Made by a program: the position numbers and the translations under genes. A stretch of 64,000 nt of DNA from Eublepharis macularius (lineage: Eukaryota > Chordata > Lepidosauria > Squamata > Eublepharidae): assembly GCF_028583425.1 (NCBI RefSeq), contig NC_072793.1:104083689-104147688 (forward strand), in the 5' to 3' direction. A model generated the notes under the pieces. That model did not search any database and had not been told where the DNA came from. It was given only the letters and a program-made list of their open reading frames with translations. This document shows, piece by piece, positions 12,780 through 23,601 of the stretch; within the stretch, counting starts at the first letter, position 1, and the number at the start of each line of letters is the position of its first letter.

Positions 12780-14235
12780 ATATCATAGAAATATTTTATT
12801 TCTTTACAATCTGGCTTCAGGCCAGGATTTGGAACAGAAACTGCCTTGGTTGATGACTTCTACCGAGAACTAGATAGAGGGAGCATGACCCTGCTAGATC
12901 TCTTAGCAGCCTTCGATACCATCAACCATGGTATCCTTCTGAGTCACTTCTTGATCCTGGGATTAACAGGCACCATCTTACAGTGGTTTGGGTCCTATCT
13001 GGGTGATTAGTCTCAGGTGGTGGTACTGGGGGACTCCTGCTCTACCCCATGGCCACTGAACTATGGAGTCCCACAGGGCTCAATTTTATCCCCATGTTAT
13101 TTAATATTTTACATGAAGCCACTAGGAGAAGTCATCAGGAGGTTTGGGCTGTGATGTCAGCAGTATGCAGACGATACCTACTTCTACCTTTCTTTTCCAT
13201 CTAATTTCAAGAATACTGTTGATGTTCTGAATGGGTGCTTGGAGTCAGTAACAAGCCATATGAGGGTGAACAAGATGAAACTTAGTCCTGACAAGATAGA
13301 GGTTCTCTGGCTTAGTAGCAAGGCTGACTCTATCTTGGATGGGGTTACACCACCCTTGAAAAGACAGGTTCACAGCTTAGGAATACTGATTGATGCAGCA
13401 GTCGTCTTAGAAAGCCAGGTGGCTGAGATGGCTCAGAGTGCATTTGTCCAGCTTCAGCTAATATGTCAGCTGTGTCAATTTTTGCTTCAGTCAGATCTAG
13501 CCACAATGATCCATGCCTTAGTTACATCTTGACTGGACTATTGCAATGTGCTCTACTAGGACTACACTTGAAGATGGTTCAGGAGCTGCAACTAGAGCAG
13601 AATGCCACTGCTAGACCACTGGTCGAGACTGATAACATGTGACCCCCCCCCCCCCAATATTACAGCAACTACACTGGCTACCAATCTGTTCCAAAGCCCA
13701 ATTCAAGGTGCTGATTCTATCCTTTAAAGACCTTGGGACAAGGGTATCTGGTCTTCTCCCATGCATTCTCATATAGGAGTTAAGATCACAGGGAGAGGTC
13801 ATCTGGACACTATTAGTCCACAGTCCACTGTGTTAGTCCAACAACTGTGGAACAATCTCCATATGGAGGTGTACCTAGCCCCCTCACTCTCTAGCTTCAA
13901 AAGGCAGCTGAACACTGTTTTATTTAGGGCAGCTTTTTAACGTATTTTAACCATGTTTTGAACTGCCATTTTTTATTTTACATTGTAAGCTGCCTTGAGT
14001 GCCCTTGGAGGAAAGTTTTAGGTTGGTAGCTGTGTTGGTCTGCAGTAGAACAGCAGGATTTGAGTCCAGTGGCACCTTAGAGACAAACAAGATTTTCAGA
14101 TGTCTGAAGAAGAGAGCTCTGACTCTTGAAAGCTTACACCCTGAAAATCTTGTTTATCTCTAAGGTGTCACTGGGCTCAAATCCTGCTGTTCTTGGAGGA
14201 AAAGATTTTTAGATACAAGGCGTATATAAGCCAGT
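12780..14235 (+). mobile_element. L2-clade LINE, RT domain to 3' end
   Basis: Successive + strand blocks: [31 protein letters not shown], the RT motif YGVPQGSILSP, YADDTYFY (catalytic YADD), LSPDKIEVLWL, a VHSLGILIDAA block and HALVTS-LDYCN. The 3' tail begins cattgtaagctgccttgagt at 13981 and resumes at about 14203 after an insertion. Several stops and small indels, so inactive. Confidence 0.9.
14016..14191. mobile_element. Palindromic insert inside the L2 tail (Penelope-like architecture)
   Basis: Two arms of about 60-65 bp (about 14035-14100 and 14133-14191) are inverted copies of one repeat end, with about 30 bp between them. The L2 target tract cttggaggaaa occurs on both sides (14004-14014 and 14192-14202), a target-site duplication. 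The arrangement matches the two Penelope-like inserts at 30-31.7 kb; assignment to the same class is inferred from architecture only. Confidence 0.55.
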
Positions 14236-15427
14236 AAAGGCAAAACACTTAGTTTAGGTGTAATCAAAGACAATTCTACAAAATTCTGACTGGTGAATGG
14301 AGTAGCAACAACACACTTCCTGGAAAGAAGAAACCATTGCATTTTGGTGAGGCAAAATTAAAAAAAGCAATACTCACAAGCAGCATTGATTGTTCAAGTT
14401 CAGAAAGACTTAAGGCAATCAGCTATATCTGATGACTGGATGATAACTGGTACAACAGTGTTAATTATGAAAGATTAAGTCAAAGGGGCAATCCCTAATA
14501 ATTATCAACCAATAACTTGCCTGCCAACAATGTGTAAACTGTTAACTGGAATAATTGCTAATGAAGTTCAAGAGCATCTAATTGATAACGCCCTTTTACC
14601 AAACGAACAGAAAGAAAACTGCCAAAAATCTTCTGTACAAAAGATCAGTTACTAATAGCCTGGACTGATTACAAAAAGGCATCCAACTTCCTGCTGCATT
14701 CATGGATTGAAAAACCATTAGAAATGTTCAGAGCTAGCAGCAATATTAGAAAGTTCTTGTCAGCAATAATGACAAATTGGTGCACAACACTGAAATTTAA
14801 TGGAGTGGAAATAGGATGTGTCAGTATCAGGCATGGAATATTTTTAGGTGATTCTCTGATACATTTACAGTTTGTCAATACTTTGATACCACTACTGATG
14901 ATACTGAATAAAACACATTGTAGATATGAGATTACAAAGGGAGCAGAAAAAATATTTCATTTGCTATATATGGACAACCTTAAATTATACGAAAAATCTG
15001 AAGTGGAAATCAAGTCTTTGATGCCTACAGTGTAAATACTTTGGAATTGAAATATGTACAATGCTATCAATGAAACAAAGGAAGATTTGCTGAATCAGAT
15101 GGAATACAACTTGTGAATGGAAATGGAATCAAAACCTTACACTATGAAGAAAAAAAGTATTTGGGTATATTGCAAGCTAATGATATTCAGCATACAATAA
15201 TGAAAAAAACTTGTGCTGAATGCATTAAAAAGAGTCCAAAAATACTCAAGTTAAATTAAACAGTGGAAATATAAATCATAGTATAAACACCTAGTTTATT
15301 CCAGTGATTCGATACTGCACTGGAATTGTAGATTGGATACAACCAAAATGGATGCACTAGATTGCGAAATGAGGAAAATCATGACAGCTAATCACACTGT
15401 ACATCCTCAGTGACATAGATCAACTTT

Positions 15428-16250
15428 TTTTCTTAAAAAATTAATTTATTAAAATTTGTTATCACATACAATATAACAAATACAAAAATAGATACATGCG
15501 ATAAAAGTTTTAAATTTTTTTATGTAACATTCTAATAAGTAACATCCTAACATCCTAATAACCAAATCCCCCCTTATATTATCTGAAGTCGTTCCCAACT
15601 TGAAGATATAACTTCTTGGTCATTTAAAAAGTGTACCACAGGAGCCCATGCATCTTTGTACCCTTGAGGGGAGAAATTTATCTCAGTCTCAAAAAAAGAG
15701 TTATTTGTAATTCTACCCAGAATATTGTTGTACCAAAGTTTCTCCTGCCACAGCAAGATGGAGGGGAGGGAAGGTAATTTCCCTCTAGCAGCTATAGTGA
15801 GTCTGGCAGTAGCAACCAATAAGGAGATCAGATTCTTCTGCTCCTTAGAGACAGCAGAAGAGGGCCAAAGATCTAACAACAAAAATTCTGGGGTAAACAC
15901 AAAATTTGACACCCTTTCAATTTGCTCCATCACCTGTTTCCAAAATGCTTGAACAATAGGACAAGCGTGTAAATAAGAACCTATCTGATTACAGTTTTTC
16001 CAACAAAATGGATTATACGTTTTTGTTATCTTATCCAATTGTAATGCAGTATAATACCAGAATATAAACAGTTTGAAAAACTGAAATCAGTTATTATATA
16101 TTTTGGATCTATTAGAGAGTTACAAATTCTGGTCCATTCCTCTGGAGAAATATCTTTCCCCAATTCTTTTTCCCATCTCTGTTGATAGGACAGGGCAGTA
16201 GGATGGTCTAGATCACATAATGATTTATACAATAAGGAACATACATCTTT
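15428..16250 (-). mobile_element. 5'-truncated L1 LINE nested in the R4 element
   Basis: The - strand encodes the L1 ORF2 C-terminus: WEKELGKDISPEEWTRICNS upstream, then LHACPIVQAFWKQVMEQIE and LPSILLWQEKLWYNNILGR, ending near 15574. The oligo-T/AT-rich 3' end follows to 15428. A 13-bp target duplication with one mismatch flanks it: atagatcaacttt (15415-15427) and atagatcgacttt (16251-16263). The right copy restores the R4 reading, which places this insertion after R4. Confidence 0.85.
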
Positions 16251-16419
16251 ATAGATCGACTTTATTTGCCATGAAGTAATGGTGGACAAGGATTGTTACA
16301 ATTAAAACAACAGAAGAAAAAAGTGTGCTGAACGATTACATTAAAATGAAGAAAGAAAAGATGCTGGCTTACATTTACAGAGAAGAAATCATTAAAGTTA
16401 ACAGTACCAATGACAAATG

Positions 16420-17705
16420 TGTGTGTATGTGTTATGTGCCATCAAGTCACCTCCAATCTATGGTGACCCTATGAATGAAAGACCTCCAGAAGGTCCTACC
16501 ATTAACAGACTTGCTCAGATCCTGCAAACTGGAGGATGTGGCTTCTTTTATTGAATCAAGCTATCTCGTTTTAGGCCGTCCTCTTTTCCTACTGCCTTCC
16601 ACTTGTCCTAGCGTTATTGACTTTTCCAGAGAATCTTGTCTTCTCATGATGTGACCAAAGTATGATAGCCTTAGTCTTGTCATTATAGCTTCTAGGGAGA
16701 ATTCAGGCTTGATTTGATCTAGTACTCACTTATTTGTCTTTTTGGTTGTCCATGGTATCCGCAAAATTTCCCTCCAGCACCACATTTCAAATGAATCAAT
16801 CTTCTTGTCAGTTTTCTTCACTGTCCAACCTTCACAGCCATACATAGCAAAGGGGAATACCATAGTTTGGATTATTTTGATTTTAGTTCCCAGAGAGAGA
16901 TCTTTAAGGATCTTACCTAGCTCCATCACAGTTGCTCTTCCAAGTCTCAATCCTCTGATTTCTTCATTGCAGTCTACCTTTTGGTTGATGATTGAGGCAA
17001 GGAATAGAAAATCTTGAACAATTTCAGTTTCCTCATTGTCACCTTTAAAATTGTGTAATTCCTCAGTGGTCATTACTTTTGTCTTCTTGATGTTCAGCTG
17101 TAATCCTGCTTTGGAGCTTTCTCCTTTAACCTTCATCAGTAGTCGTTTCAAGTCTTCACTATTTTCTGCTAGTAATATGGTGTTATCTGCATATCTCAAA
17201 TTATTAATGTTCCTTCCACCAGTTTTCACTCCACCTTCTTCTAGATCTAATCTAGCTTTCCTTAAGATATACTCTGCATAGAGGTTGAACAGGCAGGGAG
17301 ATAATATGCATCATTGTCTGACACTTTTGCCAACTGGAAACCATTCTGTTTCCCATATTCTATCCTGACGTAGCCTCTTGTCCAGAGTACAGGTTGTGCA
17401 TCAAAACATCAGATGTTGTGGCACCCCCATTACTTTTAAGACTCTCCATAGCTTTTCATGATCCACACAGTCAAAAGCTTTGCTGTATATAAAACACAGG
17501 CTGATTTTTTTCTGAAATTCCCTGGTATGTTCCCTTAGCCATTGTAAATTTGCAATGTGATCTTTGGTGCCTCTTCCTTTTCGGAATCCAGCTTGAACAT
17601 CTGGCATTTCTCATTCTCTATATGGTAAGAGTCTTTGCTGTAGAATTTTGATCATCACTTTGCCTGCATGGGAAATTACCACTCCCATCATCGTTGGAAC
17701 ATTCA
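16420..17705 (-). mobile_element. Bov-B (RTE) LINE, RT 3' half and 3' end
   Basis: - strand blocks in order: VQAGFRKGRGTKDHIANLQW, YSKAFDCVDHEKLW (catalytic Asp region), RNINNLRYADNTILLAE (YADD changed to YADN), GLQLNIKKTKVM, AMYGCEGWTVKK and WCWREILRIPW. The 3' end on + reads (tg)n then gttatgtgccatcaagtcacc, the Bov-B terminus. Inserted into the R4 element. Breaks are evident (for example a stop at the end of the FDCVDH block), so inactive. Confidence 0.93.
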
Positions 17706-18631
17706 GTTCTCTTCTGCTGATGTGACTGTTGATTCATGAAGGGGGTGGATGCATCTTAGTCTGGTGTTTCAGCTTTGACCATTCTGCCTTGAATGGCTCT
17801 TCCAGGAGTTTAGACTCTTGACCAAGCCTGTGCTCCTGACAACGTTGCTCTCAGTTTCACTGACACACTCAAACCCCCTCATCACGTTAAGGGGTGTATC
17901 CAAGAGGGAGTAAATTAAAAATATAGGAAAGAAAATGTTGAAAAAACACATGGAGGCATGGCAAAGTAAACCACTGTGCAGTCACTTCATGAAGAATACT
18001 ATGGGTAAAGTCAACAAAAGTAACAACTGGAAATAGCTAATGCAAAGGATATTGAAGAAAAGAGACAAAAAGACTTACATTAGCTACACAAGAACAGGCA
18101 TGAAGAATAAACTGGATGAAAGCAAAAATCGAAAAGACCACAGCAAGCGCACATTATATAACAAAGCGGATGAAACAGCTGGCCATTTCATCAGTGGGTG
18201 CAGTAAGATCACACAAACTGACTATAAAAACCACCATAATAAAGTAATTGCAATGCTGCATTGGAATATATGCAAAAAGTAGGAGCTACCATCTGTGAAA
18301 TATCAGTGGGAAAATAAGTCGGAGAAACTTGAGAAAGTTAAGATCATGTGGGAATTCAAAATCCAAAAGATAAGGACATAATATTCCAGATATTACTGTG
18401 ATTGAAAGTAAGAAGGTCAGACGGATCGATGTTTGGCAATCCCATGTGACAGTCAAATGGAAGAAGATATAACAAATATCTAAGATCTGAAGTTCAGCAT
18501 CTCTGGGAGAAACATACAACCGTTATTCTGGTACTGACATGATTGTTCGAGTCCAAAAGGACTAACTAAACATCTAGACGATATCAGCAGAGACAGGATA
18601 ACAACGATAAATCAACTGTAGGTAAACTTAC

Positions 18632-19180
18632 GAGCCTGTTAATGGCATGCAAACCTTGGAGTCCACACCCTCCAAAAGGAGCAGTAGCACTTGTTCCCCC
18701 ACCAGTCACAGTCTGGAAAACACTAGCCCCCTGACTGGACCTGCTTCACAGAAGCCAAGCAATACCAAACCAGGAATAAGAACCGATGCATCTCAAGGGA
18801 ACATCCACGGAGATGGAAGTACTTGTGGCAACAGCCAGCAGCCAGCCGACGAGCTGCTTCTGTTCCTAGGATTCCTGCTTGCTTGGGAAACGATAACCCT
18901 TCTGTTTCTTCCTTCCCTTCGTACAATCTGGAAGCCACAAACGAAATGCCAGCTCAACAGCAGCAAGTTGTCAGCAGCTGGAGTTTAAAAGAGCGCCCTC
19001 TGCAGTGCCTGATCAGAGAGCAGTTACGGGTATAAAATGAGCCTGCTCGCATAGGAGAGTAGCAAGCACGTCCCCCTGGCCACGTACAAACTCTCAGAAG
19101 GTGGATCAATTGAAATCAGGGACGGGCATTGAGTTAGACACCACGATATTACCGAGGACCTCTTCGCTCGGAGGGCCCTT
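18632..19180 (-). other. GLT8D1: Probable GLT8D1 5' UTR exon(s)
   Basis: On the - strand a strong donor (ggctc|gtaagt) ends at 18632, just downstream of the head-to-head promoter and upstream of the GLT8D1 start-codon exon at 11042. A 5' UTR exon here, spliced over the 7.6 kb repeat-rich intron, would explain how the CpG-rich promoter drives GLT8D1. The 5' boundary is not determined. Confidence 0.45.
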
Positions 19181-19960
19181 GTGTTTCTTGCGTGCTCGTT
19201 GCCATGGAGACGGAGCCGCATGCTCTAGAAGCCTTTGCGGAGCCTGTGGATTTCTCGGTCGGGCATCACCGAGCAGGAAACGGCGCCATAAGCGCGCGAA
19301 ATAACGTTAATTCTCTTGAACAGAAGGGCTTCTCTGAGCCCAGTACACCGGAAGTCCATGAACGATGAGGCGGGGCAAGGAAACGTCGATTCCGGCAAGC
19401 TCGGTAGTGCCCGCCTTGTGGACCCGATCCGCCACTAAGGAGCCGGAAGCGTCGCCTGACACTTCCCCCGTGGACTCTTCTGCGGCGGACGCCAGTTCTC
19501 AGGGCGACCCTTTCCAGGCTCCCCAGCCTCCGAGCAAGCTCCCCTCCGCCAGGGTTGGTGAACGTCCGCTGGACGCCGATTTGGCCCCTGCTTTGCGGCC
19601 CGAGATCAACCAGCACAGCGTCAGGAAGTGGGTTCGAAGCTTGTCCTTGGAACCGGGCAAAATGTTCAACATATTCCGATCCATCCCTACGCAGATGGTA
19701 AGGGAGGAGAGGTGGGGTCGCCTATGGAGGGGGGCGGAGGGCTTGCGGGGGCTCTGCCGCTCTGTTTCCTTCCCCCACCCCGTCCTGGAGTTTCGCGCTG
19801 TCGGGGCGGGCAGGAGGTGGCAGGGCTGGCAAGGGGGGTTGTGAGCCGCTTGGCCGCAAAGCGATTGTGAAGGCGACGTGTCCTAAGCGGAGACGGATTG
19901 ATCTGAGGTACACGCTGGGCGACAAAAAAAAGAGCCTTCCGCGCTCGACCTGGAAGGGGA
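19150..19960. promoter_or_regulatory. CpG-rich bidirectional promoter of GLT8D1 and SPCS1
   Basis: A local jump in G+C and CpG density against AT-rich surroundings, with SPCS1 starting on + and GLT8D1 running away on -. The same head-to-head pair is known in mammals. No TATA box is evident, as expected for a housekeeping CpG promoter. Confidence 0.75.
19365..19661 (+). other. SPCS1: In-frame open 5' extension of SPCS1
   Basis: An ATG at 19365 opens a frame that runs without stop for 99 codons into the canonical SPCS1 ATG at 19662. The extension is rich in Pro, Ser and Ala (for example SPDTSPVDSSAADASSQ) and has no recognisable domain. Human SPCS1 also has an annotated longer product from an upstream in-frame start. 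It may be translated as an alternative N-terminus or may be open only because the sequence is GC-rich. Confidence 0.4.
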
Positions 19961-22900
19961 TCGGGGCACCGTCTTCATTACGACTGCTTGAGAACCGCAT
20001 GGCATGCTTTTAGAGCAGATATTTCGTTTTTAAAGGCACAGTTGCTCAAAAGGAAACACCCCCCCTCCCATTTCTTGGTGTTCTGCATGTGACTTCTATA
20101 TAGAAATTGATTCTTGGAGGGCCCTTTGAAAAAACTCTGGAAAATGTTGATGTGAGGTCCTCAGAACTGGAAACAGGCAATTAAACAATTTTATGAAATA
20201 ATTCTTGGAGCACAGCTAAATCCAGGTCTGTATTTTTCCCCCTATGCCGGATATACACATCCAGTTCTGCTTCTTGCTAGGCAAAAACACGTCAAATTTA
20301 GTGTCAGAAAATTCCAGATACAGGTTTGCATCTAGAGCTGGTTGATACTCAGTGCTCTGAAAATCATTGACCTTACTATATATTCCTACTGTCAGCCCCT
20401 GTGAAAAGACATTCCATGACATGACTGTGGGTAGGTCCAGACACCGGAGCCAGAGTTCCAGCAGCCTAATGTAGGATCTGGCAGTAATTTTCGTTATCTG
20501 TCCATTTTCTTCCTACCTGCATCTGGTATCTCATACTTTAGCTATCAAAATGTCTTAAACAGTTCTCAAGTTTAAAAGGAAAATAGTCAAGTCTGTGATT
20601 AAGGTATTCTCTATCTTTTATATATCTATTTTTGATGAAATGGCCATAATCCACAAGAATCTGGAGAATGAGCAATGCTATCAAATTTCTCTCTTTCCAC
20701 AGGACTACAAAGGGCAAAAATTAGCAGAACAGATTTTCCAAGGAATCATTCTCGTGTCTGCAGTACGTATAAAAAAGAATAAAATGCTGTCTACGTATGT
20801 ACACAATAGTTAAAAGAAAAATCCAGTATGTTATCATGCCAAGTTAATCTTTGATTGAAAGCACAGAAACTTTCAATATTGATAGTAAGCATAAAAGTAT
20901 GTTTTGTATAATTTTATATTTTATGTTGACAGATGATATTTGTTGCTCAGGTTTTTTTCTTTGTTTTGATTTTATTACGGGTTTCTAGCTAGCTACCTTG
21001 TAGACATTTTATATTGCAATATATAGTGAACTCTTAGGGCTAAAAGTCCAGCTTTGACATCTTTTTCAGTATTATAGAAATTAAAGGCTGTTATGAGGCT
21101 CATCCTATACATTCTGTCACTGCGATTTCCTTTGACTTATTTCAGGTTTTTTTGTAGGTAATTGGTTTCATTTATGGATACATCACTGAACAGTTTGGCT
21201 GGACAGTTTACATAGTAATGGCTGGATTTGCCTTGTCATGCCTGGTAAGAATTTAGCAGAGAAAATTATAAAATGTAGCTGAGTTACTGAAGTCAAATGA
21301 ATGTGGTAGAATACAGCTGCAACATATATACACAACAGAAGTAATGCTTCACACACCATCCAGTCCATTACTGGAACATTTTGACCCAGTTACAGTGACA
21401 GATATTGACAGAATTCTAGCATCTATGAAGTCCACTACTTGTACACTGGACCCCTGCCCATCCTGACTGCCAAAATCTTGTAAAGACCACATAAAGAGGC
21501 CAGCCCTTGAAGTCTGTCATAAATCAGTCACTAACTCAAGGCATCTTCCCTTGGCCTCTCAAAGAGACAGTCACCTGCCCACTCCCTAAAAAAAATCAGC
21601 CTTAGACAAAAATGGTGTAGCCAATTATCACCCAGTCTCTAATCTGCCCGTTTTGGGCAAAGTGGTCTGGACCCTTTTCAGTCTGGTTTTAGGCCAGGCA
21701 ATGGGACAGAGACGGCTCTAGTTGATGACCTTAGCCTGAATGTAAACAAAGTCCACACTTCATTGTTGTTCCTCCTGGATCTATCTGCAGCCTTCAATAT
21801 AGTAGACCATGCCATCCTGCTGAGACATTTGGAGGCAGAAGAAGGTATCAGGGGATCTGCCTTGGATTGGTTTAAGTCATTCCTCATGCTACAGACTCAG
21901 CGGGTTGCTATTGGAGACCAGCTATCCTCAGTATGGGAATTAGTTTTTGGGGTTCTGTAAGGTGGTTTTATCCCCCATATTATTCAACCTCTATGTAAAG
22001 CCTTCGGAAGAAATCTTTCATAGCTATGGAACTGGATGTCATCAATATGAAGATGCTACTCATCTCCGTATCTCACTGTCCAAATCCCCTAGTGATGATG
22101 CAGAGGTTCTGAGTCATTGCTTGACAGCTGTTGTCAAATGACTGAAAGCAAATAAATTGAAATTGAACCCAGACAAGACAGAGGTCATGCTGATTGTAAA
22201 AGCAGACATATTGAAGGAGTATGCATGTCGCTCCCATTTTGCAGTCACGCCATGGTTACCCATCAGTTACAAGGCTTAATTCAGGTTCATGACTATTACA
22301 TTCAAAACCCTTTATGGCCTAGGTCCCTCATTCCTGTGAAACGGCCTCTCTCCCTATGTTCCATCACGGCAGCTTTGCTTATCTGAACAGGGCCTTCTGC
22401 AGATACTACCCTAGAGTTGGGCTGAATCAACAGCTGCCCATACTTGTGCTTTCTTTGTGGTAGCCACCACCTTGTGGAGTAGCCTGCCTGAGTAGGTCAG
22501 GAAAGCTTCCTCTCTCCTGACTTTTTGCAAACTATGCAAGATGGATTATTCAGGAGTGATTTCTTCTCAGATTATAGATCAGTATCATAAGAAATAGCTC
22601 AATGAAATATCTTGGTAAGGGACAGGGGCTATAGACTAAGCTATTGGGTACTGCTAGCTGTTTTAAGATATGCTCCTACTGGGTAGTTCAACATTGCTAA
22701 AGATGTCATGTTAATCGCTTACACTTTAATTCAGAAAGGTTTCATCTGTGTGTTCAGCTTTATGCTAGTTTTCAATTTTGCAGCAACCATGCTGTATTGT
22801 ATCTGTTTTTCATTGACTGGCCTGTTGATCATATTGTATTTTTGCTCTGTGGATATCCTAGCTATTGATTATATTGTATTCACTTACAGTATATAATCCA

Positions 22901-23601
22901 CCTTGGATCTCAGTGAGATAGACTATAAAAACAATAATAATGGTGAATGTAAGATAATGAAATGCATCAGTGATTATGAAGCTCTTTGAAGTGGCATCCA
23001 CGTCTAATCTTACTGTACTTCTCTGGACAACTTGCAAAGTTAGTCCATGCTACCTCCCTAACCTATCATAGGAATCTTTCATTAGTGAACAAGTTTATTG
23101 TTTTTCCTGTCTAGTATAAATGTATAAATGTCTAGGATTACTGAGCAATATGCTGTATTTCTTGGCCGTTTAGCACATTACGCCAAGGCGCAAACACATT
23201 TTCCAGTGAGCCTCTTCTCCCTGATCACCTGGTTTTTCCCTTACCTGGCTTCACAATACACTTGCAAGAGAGGTTGACCTACTTTTGAGCTGTACCCTTA
23301 GTTTTTACTTTGCCTTATTTGAAATATAGAACTGCTCTGAGAAGTTATTTCTAAGATTGACTTCCTATTTATCCTTTCCTATAAATTTCTGGAATGTAAT
23401 TAAAAAGACAAGGTTTTTGTAAAAACCTGGCAACAGGAAACTGTTCTGATTGAATTTTCTTAATGTCTTTCTCTGCAGCTAACTCTCCCTCCCTGGCCTA
23501 TATATCGTCGTAATCCTCTGAAGTGGTTACCTGTCCAGGAATCTGCAACGGATGATAAGAAGCCAGCAGACAGAAAAGTAAAAAGGCACCCTAAAAACTA
23601 A
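19662..23601 (+). CDS. SPCS1: Signal peptidase complex subunit 1
   Basis: Non-catalytic 12-kDa subunit of the ER signal peptidase complex, which cleaves signal peptides from secretory proteins. Coding exons: 19662-19697, 20703-20762, 21158-21244 and 23479-23601, all phase 0 with GT-AG ends, giving 101 aa (human 102). The protein begins [12 protein letters not shown], continues [20 protein letters not shown] and [20 protein letters not shown], and ends KRHPKN. Two membrane segments, about residues 26-42 and 46-66, form a hairpin with both ends cytosolic. I chose this ATG because family members start within a few residues of the PTQMDYKGQ block; a longer in-frame ATG lies at 19365. Intron 3 holds an L2 copy. 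Head to head with GLT8D1, tail to tail with NEK4. Confidence 0.97.
21370..22955 (+). mobile_element. L2-clade LINE in SPCS1 intron 3
   Basis: + strand blocks: an N-terminal RT piece ending NYHPVSNLP, then [14 protein letters not shown]-type sequence, [20 protein letters not shown], a WFKSFL tract and the YEDAT remnant of YADDT. The 3' tail ends in atccaccttggatctcagtgag and (aataat). Gaps and frame breaks show it is inactive. Confidence 0.85.

Larger units (their letters stand above)
14390..18620 (+). mobile_element. R4-clade (restriction-like endonuclease) LINE carrying nested L1 and Bov-B
   Basis: RT block around GDSLIHLQFVNTLIPLLMIL, then HLLYMDNLKLYEKSE (YMDD-type site changed to YMDN) at about 14.84-15.02 kb. 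Downstream pieces are TTKMDALDCEMRKI-like (15.34 kb) and GGQGLLQLKQ (16.28 kb). The C-terminal knuckle region ends HFISGCSKITQTDYKNHHNK (18.18-18.24 kb), followed by a degraded endonuclease segment to 18.54 kb. The reading is broken by an L1 piece (15428-16250) and a Bov-B piece (about 16420-17705), after which R4 sequence resumes by about 17930. Inactive. Confidence 0.75.

Noticed and set aside
19266-20000. Minus-strand open frames of 90-116 codons
   Set aside because: They are a by-product of high G+C in the CpG-rich promoter and SPCS1 first exon. No conserved motif.
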